From the NCBI GenBank assembly GCA_041393395.1, contig JAWKKG010000002.1, forward strand, positions 372,001 through 436,000: a stretch of DNA of 64,000 nucleotides. Direction: 5' to 3'. Shown here piece after piece: positions 49,592 to 59,219 of this stretch (position 1 is the stretch's first letter; every line of letters begins with the position of its first letter). Below the pieces are notes generated by a model that searched no databases, was not told the DNA's origin, and saw only the letters and a list, made by a program, of their open reading frames with translations. Origin of the DNA: JAGQIB01 sp041393395. GTDB taxonomy: Bacteria > ARS69. A program made the translations under genes and the position numbers.

Positions 49592-49993
49592 TCAGGACTC
49601 GGAGGTCAGATCCCGGAGAGCCTCGAGTTCCGCCAGCGCTTCGAAGTCCTTGGGGCGCCCAGCGGCTCGCTTCACCTCGATCAACTTGTCCAGATTGAGA
49701 CACTGCATCGAGAGGCCGAAGACGCGCAGCTCCGAGGAGTGCGGCCGCAGGAGCTCGTAGCTTCCTCCGCCGGTGATCTCCCCGTGCAAGTCGATGTCGC
49801 CGAGGGATGTCGTCAGTGCGAAATTCAAGCCGCTCTCGAGCGTCGCACGTTCCCAGCGAAAGGGCAGCCCGGGAGGAGCGCCCCGAAGAGACGTTGCGTG
49901 GCTCTCCAGGGCTGCGATCAACCGATCGAGAGTCGCTCGGGTCCGCGCGTAGACGACGTCGACGCGCTGCGTGAGGAGGGCGGACCCGTGCAC
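49592..49993 (-). pseudogene. Nucleotidyltransferase-like protein, N-terminally truncated
   Basis: About 133 residues match the C-terminal two-thirds of the small AbiEii/DUF6036-type nucleotidyltransferase group: VVHGSALLTQRVDVVYART (the HGS...T.DVD motif with Arg for the usual Asp), LESHATSLRGAPPGLPF, TSLGDIDLHGEI, GSYELLRPHSSELRVFGLSM and the strongly conserved IEVKRAAGRPKDFEALAELEAL. The normal N-terminus, with the glycine-rich VLIGGxAA motif, is absent; the upstream frame reads Arg/Pro-rich sequence without a start. Loss of the first catalytic Asp argues against activity. It may be the remnant of a toxin or resistance-type nucleotidyltransferase. Confidence 0.65.
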
Positions 49994-50133
49994 GACGGCG
50001 GCGACGAAGAGCCGGAACTCCCTGGGAGGTCGATCGGGTCGCTCCCGCGCGCGAGGACGAGCGCTCCCGGAACTTCGATCGTCGATTCTGTCTCCCGAGG
50101 GGGAGCGAGTCCAGCCCCCGGGAGCCCCTCGCT

Positions 50134-50163
50134 TTGACTCGGCCCCCGCAAACCCTCTACGCT
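50134..50163 (+). promoter_or_regulatory. Promoter of the 50227 SBBP-repeat gene
   Basis: TTGACT (50134-50139), an 18-nt spacer and TACGCT (50158-50163), 64 nt before the ATG. Confidence 0.5.
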
Positions 50164-50226
50164 CGATGGAATCCGGCAGTCGGAAACTGCCTCCGAGGTC
50201 AGCCGCTCCACCCCGCGGAGGATGAC

Positions 50227-51969
50227 ATGCGTGATTCCAGCTTCCGGGCGTCCCGCCGCCTTTCGGCGGCCCTCGGACTCGCCATCCTCGCGGCCTGCCC
50301 GATCGATGCCTCTGGACAGCTCGCGATCGGTCTCGGCGGCCCCCTCGGGGACACGGGGCGGGCCATCGCCGTCGACGCGTCCGGCAACATCGCCGTCACC
50401 GGTTCCTTCAACGGTACCGTCGACTTCGATCCGGGTCCGGGGCTGCTCGAGCTGACGGCCGGAGGATCGGAGGCCGTGTTCGTCGCCAGCTTCGATCCCG
50501 CCGGCGCTCTCCGGTTCGCGCGCGCGTTCCCCGGGGACGGCTACGGAATCGCCGTCGACTCCGCGGGCAACGTGTACGTCACGGGGGAGATCCAGGGAGC
50601 GCCGGTGGATGTGGACCCCGGACCGGACTCGGTGCTGCTCGATCCGCAACAAGGGCGCGCGTTCCTCGTGAGCTACGACGGAACCGGCGCCCTCCGCTTC
50701 GGCCTCAACTTCGGGGGTGGTCTCAGCAATCGAGTCGAACGCGGAACGGCGATTGCCGTCGACGAGAACGATCACGTCTACCTGACGGGAATCATCAACG
50801 GCGACACGGACTTCGACGGACCCGGCGGCGAGCTGCCCGTCCCGTTGAACGGTCTGACGGACGGCTTCGTTGCGAGCTACTCGACGAACGGCGGCTATCG
50901 ATTCGGGTTCGCGGTGGGCAGCACGCTCGCGGATGCCGGGTACGGGATCGCCGCACGCGGCAACGAGTGCTGTGTCACCGGCGCGTTCCGTGGAACGGTC
51001 GATTTCGATCCCGCGGCCGAGATCGAGACTCGCACGTCGAACGGGAATCTCGACCTCTTCGTCGCGCGGTACTCGAGCACGGGAGCGCTTCTCTCCGTCG
51101 CGGCGGTCGGCGGGCCGTTCGACGACATCGGGTACGCCCTCGCGCTGGACGCCGCCGGCAACGTCTTCGCCACCGGCGAGTTCCGGGACACGGTCGACTT
51201 CGATCCCGGACCGGGACAGTCTCTGGTGACGTCTGCCGGCAACCGCGACCTGTTCCTCGCGAGCTACACCGCCGCGGGCGACCTGCGCTTCGCGTTCGGG
51301 CTCGGAAACACGAACGACATGGTCGGCCTCGGGCTCGCCGTCGATGTCGGAGGTGAGCCCTGGATCACGGGGAGGTTCACGGGGACCGTCGACTTCGATC
51401 CAGGGCCGGGAGACGCTTCGATCACAGGCAACCAGGAAGCGTTCGTGGCCGGCTACTCGGGGGCGGGCACGTTCCGTCTCGCCCACCGCTTTCCCGACGT
51501 CGGGAGTCTCGATTCGGATTCCGGCGAGGGCATCGCGCTCGACGTCGGCGGAAGTGTTCATGTCGTGGGTACGTTCGCCGGCACGAACGACTTCGATCCC
51601 GGCCCGGCGAGCCTCGAGTTGACGTCGAACGGTGCGAGCGACGTCTTCTTCCTGCGCGAGACTGCAACCGCCGTGGCCGTCGGGGAAGTGCCGGCCTCGC
51701 GCGAAGACTCCCGATTGGGTCCGATCGCTCCGAATCCCTCGGGAGGCGACACGCGGCTCGAGTGGACCGCCCGCGCGTCCGGGCCGGTCCGCGTGACGCT
51801 CCACGACGTGACGGGTCGGCGATTGGCCGTGCTGTGGTCCGGGGTGCTCGCGGCGGGAGAACGGAAGGCGCTGTCGCTCTCGGGTTCGGGCCTCGCGAGC
51901 GGTTCCTACTTCGTCCGGGTCGAGGATCGGGGGGGCGTCTCGAGCGGGAACTTCGTCGTCGTCCGCTGA
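50227..51969 (+). CDS. Secreted SBBP-repeat propeller protein with sorting domain
   Basis: The 580-residue product has a signal peptide (ALGLAILAACPIDASGQ). Repeats with the consensus G.a.DasGN.y.tG.f.gtvDfDPGPG are obvious (FNGTVDFDPGPG, FRGTVDFDPAAE, FRDTVDFDPGPG, FTGTVDFDPGPG, FAGTNDFDPGPA), the SBBP (beta-propeller) family, about eight blades. The last 80 residues are a FlgD-like sorting domain (LGPIAPNPSGGDTRLEW, VTLHDVTGRRLAVLW, GSYFVRVED). A ribosome site (GGAGG) precedes the ATG at 50227. It is secreted; the ligand is unknown. Confidence 0.88.
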   Translation: MRDSSFRASRRLSAALGLAILAACPIDASGQLAIGLGGPLGDTGRAIAVDASGNIAVTGSFNGTVDFDPGPGLLELTAGGSEAVFVASFDPAGALRFARAFPGDGYGIAVDSAGNVYVTGEIQGAPVDVDPGPDSVLLDPQQGRAFLVSYDGTGALRFGLNFGGGLSNRVERGTAIAVDENDHVYLTGIINGDTDFDGPGGELPVPLNGLTDGFVASYSTNGGYRFGFAVGSTLADAGYGIAARGNECCVTGAFRGTVDFDPAAEIETRTSNGNLDLFVARYSSTGALLSVAAVGGPFDDIGYALALDAAGNVFATGEFRDTVDFDPGPGQSLVTSAGNRDLFLASYTAAGDLRFAFGLGNTNDMVGLGLAVDVGGEPWITGRFTGTVDFDPGPGDASITGNQEAFVAGYSGAGTFRLAHRFPDVGSLDSDSGEGIALDVGGSVHVVGTFAGTNDFDPGPASLELTSNGASDVFFLRETATAVAVGEVPASREDSRLGPIAPNPSGGDTRLEWTARASGPVRVTLHDVTGRRLAVLWSGVLAAGERKALSLSGSGLASGSYFVRVEDRGGVSSGNFVVVR

Positions 51970-51993
51970 GTGACGGGAGGTCCGAGGGTCTCA

Positions 51994-52023
51994 TTGACTC
52001 GCGCTTCCCGGGAATCCTACATT
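51994..52023 (+). promoter_or_regulatory. Promoter of the 52057 gene
   Basis: TTGACT (51994-51999), an 18-nt spacer and TACATT (52018-52023), 34 nt before the ATG. Confidence 0.55.
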
Positions 52024-52056
52024 CCCGTTCCCTCTCTCGCGGAGACAGCGAAGTCC

Positions 52057-52932
52057 ATGAAATGCACGACGATCGGGTGGCTGCTGCTCGGATTGTTGAT
52101 CTTCGGCCTCACCGCGCCGGCTCGGAGCGGCGCGGAAGACCGGTCCCGTCGCTCGCGCCGCGGGGGGCCGCCGCCCGCCGGCGAGAACGCTGTTTCATTC
52201 CCACAGATGTCCCGGGAGTTCCTCGCCGCGCTCGAGGCGCTGGGAGTCCGTCCGGGCATGACGCTCGCCGAGGCGCGAGCGGCGGCCGCGACCTGGGGCG
52301 CGCGCCTCGAACGAGAGGACCTGAGCAACCTCAGCGAATCGGCGAAGCCGTCGCCCGCAAACGTCTACTCGCCGGATGCGATCAACCGTGCGTTCGAGTA
52401 CCGGTCGCTGCCGGAGCCGACGTACCGCGGGCATCCGCGATCGTTCGATCCCGACGCGCCGGACCAGAGCTGGCCCGCGGGAGCGCTCGATTTGCTCGTG
52501 TTTCCGATCGAGCCGCTCGGTGATCTCGCCGACCCGACGAATCTGGTCGTGTACTACGTGCAGACGTCGGTGATGTGGGGAAGTCCCCGCACCAAGAAGG
52601 AAGGCGTGATGTCCGAGGTCGAGTTCCTCCGCCAGGGAGCGGAACGCGTCGGCCTCGAGCTGCACACGGCGATGTCCGGTGCGCGTTCGGACTGCGGATT
52701 CGCGATCCCGGACTACGTGCAACGCATCGTGGGCCTCGGCGGCGTCCCGGAACCGAGGACGCCGGAGAACCTGCCGGCCTGGAAGGCCTGCGGAACGATC
52801 GTGCTCGTGGAACCGAATCGCACCGGGGACAACGTCTACGGCTACCGTGTCCGGTACGGCGACGCCACGCTCGCGGAGCGAGCGCTCGAGGCGTTCCGCG
52901 TGTTCGGTTCCGAGCAGCCGCGCGACCGTTAG
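52057..52932 (+). CDS. Secreted protein of unknown function
   Basis: The 291-residue product has a signal peptide (IGWLLLGLLIFGLTAPARS) and a basic Arg/Pro-rich linker. The mature domain has ALEALGVRPGMTLAEARAAAATWGARLERE and a region with NLVVYYVQTSVMW, WKACGTIVLVEPN and TGDNVYGYRVRYGD. I do not recognise a family. It has its own promoter directly after the SBBP gene. The last codons overlap the end of the convergent 52929 gene by 4 nt. Confidence 0.6.
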   Translation: MKCTTIGWLLLGLLIFGLTAPARSGAEDRSRRSRRGGPPPAGENAVSFPQMSREFLAALEALGVRPGMTLAEARAAAATWGARLEREDLSNLSESAKPSPANVYSPDAINRAFEYRSLPEPTYRGHPRSFDPDAPDQSWPAGALDLLVFPIEPLGDLADPTNLVVYYVQTSVMWGSPRTKKEGVMSEVEFLRQGAERVGLELHTAMSGARSDCGFAIPDYVQRIVGLGGVPEPRTPENLPAWKACGTIVLVEPNRTGDNVYGYRVRYGDATLAERALEAFRVFGSEQPRDR

Positions 52933-55286
52933 CGCGGTCGGTCGATCCGCACGATCCGTCGCACTTCGGTTTCCGAGTCCTGCCGGATCCGCACGAAGTA
53001 CACGCCCGCGGCGGCGCGCTCTCCCCAGCGTACCTGATGCGGTCCGGCGGCGAGGGGCTCGTCTACGAGCGACGCGGCGCGTCGGCCCGCCACGTCGAAG
53101 ACTTCCAGACGGGTCGGCGATGTCGAGGGCAGCGTGAATTGAATCGTGGTTGCTCCGCGGGTGGGATTCGGCGTGGCGTGGAGTGAGAAGCGTGACGCAG
53201 GTTCGCCGACCGGTGCCCACACGGCCGAGCCCGGAGTGAGTCGGAACACGCCGGTATTCGTCGCGATGAACAGGTTTCCGGACTCGGTCTCGCAAGTCAG
53301 CGAGCGGACCAGGATGCCGTCGCCCAGACCGCTCGACACGAATCCCTCGCCCTGGACGTAAACGGAGGTCGAAGTGGCGAGGAACAGACGGTCTCCGTCC
53401 ACGTCCTGGTCCGCCGCGATCACCGTTTCCCCGGAGTAGCCCGGAAGCGCGATCGGATCCCAGGATCGCCCGGCATCCGTCGTCCGGTGCGCACCGGCCG
53501 TCCGATGCACCGCGACGAGACTCACGTCGGCGCCGGAGTCACTCGTCGTCGGTTGCGGCAGCAGAGCGATACCGTGATCGGCCGGCAGTCCCTCGCCGCG
53601 GGGGCTCCAGCTCACGCCGAAGTCGGTGGAGAGCTGGACGTCTCCCGGGAGGTCCGCGTTGATGGCCCAGACCGTTGCGGCCGACTCGACGTAGGCGTCG
53701 GCGGCCAGGAAGCCGTCGTGGATGATCCGGAAATGGGGCGGATCGTCCGGATGATCGGCGGGATCCATGTCGGCACGGGTGAGGTGCGAGGGACTGCCGC
53801 TGCACCAGAGGTAGGCGATCGTTTGGTCGCCGGAGAGAGCGAGAGTCTTCGGATAGACGAAGAACCCGTGCTCCCAGTCGAAGTCCACCGAGCCCCAGGA
53901 CCACGTCGATCCGCCGTCGGTCGAGCGACGTACTGCCGGCTCCGCGGAGTCGGAGGAAGTGGTCACCCCGGTCTCGAAGAGCAGCCCGGGCACGAGGCGA
54001 CTCGCATGGAAGATGTTCGAGCCCAGAGGAGCGGGGGTCGATGCCGTGAGATCCTCCCAGGACTCTCCCGCGTCAGCGCTCTTCCAGAGTCCGTCGCTGA
54101 GGCGAGCGCGAGTCCAGAGCTGGCCATGATTGTCGCTTCGGATCTCGCTCAGGGACACGCGGTGGATTCCGTTCATCCAGCCGGCCCAGGTGTCACCGCG
54201 ATCGGTGGACCGCGCGAGTCCCAGACGTGACCCCGCTCCGGCCACGGAGAAGTACAACAGGGCGTCATCCGCGTGATCGTGCGCGAGTCCGGTCACACGC
54301 GGGAGCAGCGCTCCCACGCAACGGGCGGGCGCCCACCTTGGGAGCCAGGAGATTCCCCCGTCTGTGCTTCGGGCGACCTGGCGCTCCCAGTAGTACCCGG
54401 GCCCGGAAACGTACCCCACGGAGACGTGGCCGACTGCCGTCGGGTCCCCGGCGATGCGGAGGCCGATGCAGGGAAGACCACGGTTCGGCTGGATCACGCA
54501 ACCCGGCGGATAGCCGCGAGACTCGAACGATGCGCCGCCGTCCGCGCTGAACAGCAGGAAACCGTCCGGCGACATGGACCACGCGTCGGGAGGCGAGCCG
54601 CCCCCGAAGGCGACGAGCCCGTTCGAGGACTCTCCGGCGAGATCGGCCGATTCCCAGGTCTCTCCGCTGTCCGAACTGCGGAAGATGCTGGGAGCAGCGC
54701 CGAGCATTACGGCGCCCGGCACCTCGGGATTCCAGGCGACCTGCTGCGGCGTGCCGATCGCGGCGTCGAGAAGCGTCCACGTCACGCCGGCGTCCGTGGA
54801 CCGGTACACACCGGGCGCGGGACTCACCACGCACGCGAGTACGACCGAGGCGTCGAACGGATCGAACGCGAGGGAGCGGACCTCTCCGACCGTCATCCGC
54901 TCCCAGCCGGCCCCCTGATCGGTCGATCGCCAGAGTCCGTCGTTCCCCTGCTCCGCGATGAGCACGACCTCGGGGTCGTTCGGCGACACGACGATCACCT
55001 CGCCGCGCAGACCGGGCGGAAGGCCGGGTTGCGGCCGGAACCAGCTCGCACCGTGGTCGTCCGAGCGCAACAGACCGGCCCACGGCTCGAGCAGATAGAG
55101 ACGATCGGGACTCACGATGGACTGGGCGAAGCCGTCGACCTCTCCGCCTTCCGGGCCGACGGATTCCCAGGCAGAGACGATCCGCGGAGTCGCGAGTGTG
55201 AGGAGAAGAAGCACGAAACCCACGATGCGTGTCGCCCGTTCGCGGCGTGCGGTCCGTCCGTCGTTCCGACGTTCACGTCGTTTCAT
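52929..55286 (-). CDS. Large secreted sortilin/BNR-type beta-propeller protein with sorting domain (paralogue of 39939)
   Basis: The 785-residue product starts at ATG 55286 with a basic N-terminus and signal helix (IVGFVLLLLTLATPRIVSA). Its blades show RSDDHGASW, RSTDQGAGW, RSTDAGVTW, RSSDSGETW, RSTDRGDTW, KSADAGESW, RSTDGGSTW and RTTDAGRSW. The C-terminus is a FlgD-like sorting domain (LHATPNPTRGATTIQF, LEVFDVAGRRAASLV, GVYFVRIRQD). Motifs such as ADAYVESA, LPGDVQLSTD, PTTSDSGA and PGYSGETVIAA are shared in order with the 39939 protein, showing duplication. Possible minus-strand -10 (TAGAAT) lies at 55322-55327. Confidence 0.87.
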   Translation of the reverse strand: MKRRERRNDGRTARRERATRIVGFVLLLLTLATPRIVSAWESVGPEGGEVDGFAQSIVSPDRLYLLEPWAGLLRSDDHGASWFRPQPGLPPGLRGEVIVVSPNDPEVVLIAEQGNDGLWRSTDQGAGWERMTVGEVRSLAFDPFDASVVLACVVSPAPGVYRSTDAGVTWTLLDAAIGTPQQVAWNPEVPGAVMLGAAPSIFRSSDSGETWESADLAGESSNGLVAFGGGSPPDAWSMSPDGFLLFSADGGASFESRGYPPGCVIQPNRGLPCIGLRIAGDPTAVGHVSVGYVSGPGYYWERQVARSTDGGISWLPRWAPARCVGALLPRVTGLAHDHADDALLYFSVAGAGSRLGLARSTDRGDTWAGWMNGIHRVSLSEIRSDNHGQLWTRARLSDGLWKSADAGESWEDLTASTPAPLGSNIFHASRLVPGLLFETGVTTSSDSAEPAVRRSTDGGSTWSWGSVDFDWEHGFFVYPKTLALSGDQTIAYLWCSGSPSHLTRADMDPADHPDDPPHFRIIHDGFLAADAYVESAATVWAINADLPGDVQLSTDFGVSWSPRGEGLPADHGIALLPQPTTSDSGADVSLVAVHRTAGAHRTTDAGRSWDPIALPGYSGETVIAADQDVDGDRLFLATSTSVYVQGEGFVSSGLGDGILVRSLTCETESGNLFIATNTGVFRLTPGSAVWAPVGEPASRFSLHATPNPTRGATTIQFTLPSTSPTRLEVFDVAGRRAASLVDEPLAAGPHQVRWGERAAAGVYFVRIRQDSETEVRRIVRIDRPR

Positions 55287-55503
55287 CGGGAGGCTCCGTC
55301 GCGGGTAGCAGTGCTCGTTGCATTCTAGCGCGGAAGTGCGAGCCGATACGAGTTCCGAGGGGGCCGGGGCGTCGCCCCACCCCGGGTCGCGAGAGGGCCG
55401 TGTGCCGGTCCGGCATAGGCGCACCCCGGGGCCGGTGCTATCCTCACGCGATGTGCCCCGATCCCGTCGACCGATCGCCGCGCCCGCGGACGCTCTCGAA
55501 GCG

Positions 55504-58128
55504 ATGAGCCCGAGCGACGACACGCCGACCTCCGCCGGCGGCCCGTCCCCCCCGGACTCCACGCTGCGCCAGGAGCCGTCTCCCGGGGCGGGGCGCCTCC
55601 TCGGCCCCTACCGACTCCTCCAGAAGATCGGGGAGGGCGGCATGGGCGAGGTCTGGCTCGCGGAGCAGCGGGAGCCGATCCAGCGCAACGTCGCGCTCAA
55701 GATCATCAAGCCCGGAATGGACTCCCGCGAGATCATCGGCCGGTTCGAGGCGGAGCGGCAGGCGCTCGCGCTCATGAATCATCCGTGCATCGCGAAGGTC
55801 TTCGACGCGGGGACGACCGAGAACGGCCGCCCGTACTTCGCCATGGAGTACGTGCCGGGCCTGCCGCTGCACGAGTACTGCGATCGCCATCAGCTCGACA
55901 CGCGCAAGCGCCTGGAACTGTTCATCCGCGTGTGCCAGGGCGTGCAGCACGCGCACCAGAAGGCGGTGATCCACCGCGACCTCAAGCCCACGAACGTGCT
56001 GGTCACCGAGGTCGACGGGGTGCCCACCGCGAAGATCATCGACTTCGGCGTGGCGAAGGCCACGGCCCACAAGCTCACGGACCAGACGATGTTCACGGAG
56101 GTCGGCGCGTTCATCGGGACGCCGGAGTACATGAGTCCCGAGCAGGCGGACCTCGGCACCGAGGACATCGACACCCGGGCGGACATCTACTCGCTGGGCG
56201 TGATGCTGTACGAGCTGCTGGCGGGGGCGCTGCCGTTCGACATCCGCTCGATGCGTCGCGCCGGGTTCGATGCGATGCGCAAGGTGATCCGCGAACAGGA
56301 GCCGCTCACACCGAGCAAGAAGCTGGAGACGCTCGGGGAGAAGGCCACCGAGATCGCGGCACGCCGCGCGACCGAGTTCCATCGCCTGCGCCGCTCGCTG
56401 CAGGGCGATCTGGACTGGATCGTGCTGAAGGCGATGGAGAAGGAGAGGAATCGGAGGTACGAGACGGCGAACGGGCTGGCGCTCGACATCGGTCGCTTCC
56501 TCGCGGACGAGCCCGTCCAGGCGCGTCCGCCCACGGCGGGATACCGGCTCCGGAAGCTCGTGCGCCGGAATCGCGGCGCCTTCCGGGCTCTGGTCGCGGT
56601 GTTCGCGGTGCTGGTGCTCGGCATCGCGGCGACGTCCTGGGGCCTCCTCCGCGCGAAGCGTGCGGAGCGAATGGCCGCGTACGAGGCGAAGGAAGCGCAT
56701 CGGCAGGCCGAGATCGCGCAGGCGGTGAACGACTTCCTCAACCAGGACCTGCTGTCCACCGTGGCGCCGTCCGTGGAGGAGGGGCGCGGGATCGACGTGC
56801 GCATGCGCGAGGTCCTCGACGTGGCGGCGGCGCGCCTCGACGAGTCGTCCGCGCCGGGTGGGCGCTTCGCGGACAAGCCCCTGGTGGAGGCGGCGATCCG
56901 GCAGACGCTCGGGTCCACCTATCTCGCGTCCGGGGAGTACGAGACGGCGTTGCCGCAGTTCGAGCGCGAGGTCGAGCTGCGGATGGAGCATCAGGGGGAG
57001 GACGACATCCAGACCGCGTGGGCCCTGCACGACGAGGCGCTGGCGCAGTTCCGACTGGGTCGTCTGGAAGAGGCGGAACGAGGCCTGCAGCGCGTTCTTC
57101 GCTACGAGGAGCACGCGTCGCCGGCCGAGGCGAAGGACGTGGCCGAATGGAAGGCCACGCTCGGGATGATCTACGAGGACGCGGGCCGCTTCGAGGAGGC
57201 GGAGGCACTCCTCCTCGACGTGCTGGCGAGCCAGAAGCGCGATCTCGGCCCCGACCATCCGAACACGACGCGCACGATGACGACCCTCGCGAACATCTAC
57301 CAGCGGACCGGTCGCTACGCGGAGTGCGAAGCGCTCGCGAAGCAGGTTCTCGAGGTCTGTCTCCGCACGGACGGAGAGGAAGCCCCGGAGACCCTGCGCA
57401 TCCTCAGCAACCTCGCGAACGTGATCGCGAACCAGGGTCGCCTTCGCGAGGCCCAGGAGTACATGATCCGCGCGCTCGAGGCCAAGAAGCGGGTCCTCGG
57501 CCCCGAGAACCCGAGCACGCTGAACTCCATGAACAACGTCGCGGAAGTGTTCGCCATGCTCGACGAGTGGGACCAGGCGGAGGCGTTGCACCGCGAGACC
57601 TGGCAGCTGCGCGCCAAGGTGCTCGGGGCCGACCACCCGCGAACCCTCGGGTCCCGGGTGCTGCTCGCGAACGCCATGGCGCGCAACGGAAAGGCGGCGG
57701 AAGCCGCCGGGATCATGGTGGACACGCTGGCCCGGATCCGGAAGGTCCGCGGCCCGGATCATCCGGATACGGATGCCGCCCGCCACGTCTACGCGGTGGT
57801 GCTCCTGGCCGAGGGGCGCCCGGCGCGGGCCGAGAAGGAGCTCCGTTCGCTCCTGGCCGACCTCGCCGGCACCTCGCGCGAGGCCGAGCTGCGCGAGTTC
57901 GCCCAGCTCGAGCTTGCGGTCGCCCTGATGGCGCGAAATGAGAAGAAGGAATCGCTCGCGTTGCTGCGCGAAGCGTTGCCGGGGCTGCCGCCGGCCGATG
58001 CCGAGACCCGGCAGGCGTTGGATGCGGCGATCGGCGCTCTGGAGCGGTGGCGCGGCGAGGCGCCCGGCGCCGGATACGACGCCGAGATCACGCGGCTGCA
58101 GGAGTTCCTGGCCTCGGGGAACGAGTAG
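55504..58128 (+). CDS. Membrane Ser/Thr protein kinase with TPR sensor domain
   Basis: The protein has 874 residues. The kinase domain (about 35-310) has GEGGMGEVWLAE, catalytic Lys in VALKIIKPG, HRDLKPTNVL, IDFGVAKAT and GTPEYMSPEQA, so it should be active. One membrane helix (LVAVFAVLVLGIAATSW) at about 360-378 separates it from a C-terminal tetratricopeptide region (TPR_12-type repeats: LGPDHPNTTRTMTTLANIYQ, APETLRILSNLANVI, LGPENPSTLNSMNNVAEVF, LGADHPRTLGSRVLLANAM). This arrangement is typical of Planctomycetes and related phyla. The ATG at 55504 gives MSPSDD before the kinase; the ribosome site is weak. The substrate is unknown. Confidence 0.9.
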   Translation: MSPSDDTPTSAGGPSPPDSTLRQEPSPGAGRLLGPYRLLQKIGEGGMGEVWLAEQREPIQRNVALKIIKPGMDSREIIGRFEAERQALALMNHPCIAKVFDAGTTENGRPYFAMEYVPGLPLHEYCDRHQLDTRKRLELFIRVCQGVQHAHQKAVIHRDLKPTNVLVTEVDGVPTAKIIDFGVAKATAHKLTDQTMFTEVGAFIGTPEYMSPEQADLGTEDIDTRADIYSLGVMLYELLAGALPFDIRSMRRAGFDAMRKVIREQEPLTPSKKLETLGEKATEIAARRATEFHRLRRSLQGDLDWIVLKAMEKERNRRYETANGLALDIGRFLADEPVQARPPTAGYRLRKLVRRNRGAFRALVAVFAVLVLGIAATSWGLLRAKRAERMAAYEAKEAHRQAEIAQAVNDFLNQDLLSTVAPSVEEGRGIDVRMREVLDVAAARLDESSAPGGRFADKPLVEAAIRQTLGSTYLASGEYETALPQFEREVELRMEHQGEDDIQTAWALHDEALAQFRLGRLEEAERGLQRVLRYEEHASPAEAKDVAEWKATLGMIYEDAGRFEEAEALLLDVLASQKRDLGPDHPNTTRTMTTLANIYQRTGRYAECEALAKQVLEVCLRTDGEEAPETLRILSNLANVIANQGRLREAQEYMIRALEAKKRVLGPENPSTLNSMNNVAEVFAMLDEWDQAEALHRETWQLRAKVLGADHPRTLGSRVLLANAMARNGKAAEAAGIMVDTLARIRKVRGPDHPDTDAARHVYAVVLLAEGRPARAEKELRSLLADLAGTSREAELREFAQLELAVALMARNEKKESLALLREALPGLPPADAETRQALDAAIGALERWRGEAPGAGYDAEITRLQEFLASGNE

Positions 58129-58135
58129 CTGTCTT

Positions 58136-59086
58136 CTATCGCGGCGGCCCCACCATCCGCGCGCTCTCCCGGTACAGCCGCTCCGCCAGCTCGTCGTCGT
58201 AAACGAGCGGATTCGGGGAGCGCATCGGCCAGCCGCCCGGCCGATCGCGGCGATTCGCGTAGAGAACGCTGTTCTGGCTGTAGTACTCGCCGCTGTGATG
58301 CGGTGCGTCGTCGTCCAGCAGGCAGTGGAGCTGGGTCTGCGCGCCGTCCTCGGCCGACATCAATCCGAGCGGGCGGCTGAACGGCCGCAGTGCGATGTTC
58401 TGCACCCACCGCAGAGCGGGATGCTGCACGAGGTTCGACCGGATCCATCCCGGGTGAGTGGAGAACACGCTCACCCCGGTGCCGGCGAGGCGTCGCGCGA
58501 GGTGTCGCGCGTAGATCACGATCGCGAGCTTCGACTGGCTGTAGGCGTCCATCCCGTCGTAGGGGCGCCTCTCGAAGTGGGGGTCGTCCAGGTCGAGTCG
58601 GGCCTCCCGCCGCATGCCGGCGTGGGCCACGCTGGACACGCACACGACGCGACTCGGTGCGCTCGCCTTCAAGGCGGGGATCAGCCTCTCCGTGAGCAGG
58701 AAGTGGCCGAGGTGATTCACGCCGAACTGGGTCTCGAAGCCGTCCTCGGTCCGACCCGCCGGCGTGTTCATCACACCGGCGTTGTTCACGAGCCCGTCGA
58801 GTCGGTCGTGCTTCTGGAGGAACGCGTCGACGAAACGGCGAACCGACGCCAGACGCCCGAGGTCGAGCTCCGACACCTCGACGCTCCCGCGGGCGCTCGC
58901 GAGCGAACGGGTTGCCTCCTCGCCCGCCGTCACGCGACGGCATGCCGCCACCACGTGGGCACCCTGACGCACGAGCTGTTCCGTCGTCGTGAGGCCGGTG
59001 CCGGAGTTCGCGCCGGTCACGATGTAGGTACGGCCACGCAGGTCGCGGTGGAAGAGAGCGGGCTCGCAACGCAGTGTGGCGGGCAT
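58136..59086 (-). CDS. Short-chain dehydrogenase/reductase (retinol-dehydrogenase-like)
   Basis: The 316-residue protein starts at ATG 59086 (MPATLRCEP). The NAD(P)-binding TGANSGTG is at residues 24-31, NNAGVM follows, and the catalytic YxxxK is YSQSK (near residue 160) with VSSVAH before it. The C-terminal part (HPGWIRSNLVQH, SGEYYSQN) resembles retinol dehydrogenase/WW-domain oxidoreductase type SDRs. The substrate is unknown. It is convergent with the kinase gene and divergent from the small membrane protein gene. Confidence 0.9.
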   Translation of the reverse strand: MPATLRCEPALFHRDLRGRTYIVTGANSGTGLTTTEQLVRQGAHVVAACRRVTAGEEATRSLASARGSVEVSELDLGRLASVRRFVDAFLQKHDRLDGLVNNAGVMNTPAGRTEDGFETQFGVNHLGHFLLTERLIPALKASAPSRVVCVSSVAHAGMRREARLDLDDPHFERRPYDGMDAYSQSKLAIVIYARHLARRLAGTGVSVFSTHPGWIRSNLVQHPALRWVQNIALRPFSRPLGLMSAEDGAQTQLHCLLDDDAPHHSGEYYSQNSVLYANRRDRPGGWPMRSPNPLVYDDELAERLYRESARMVGPPR

Positions 59087-59184
59087 GGCGGGTACTCCGA
59101 GGTTTCGAAGGACCGTTCCAGGTGCTTCGACCGGGCCACGGCACCGCGGACATGACAAAAATTGGCGACTTTCGGTCGCGCGCG

Positions 59185-59214
59185 TTGTTTTGGCCCTGGC
59201 GAATCAACTAGAAT
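59185..59214 (+). promoter_or_regulatory. Candidate promoter of the 59468 gene
   Basis: TTGTTT (59185-59190), an 18-nt spacer and TAGAAT (59209-59214). It would produce a leader of about 245 nt. Confidence 0.5.
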
Positions 59215-59219
59215 AGGAG

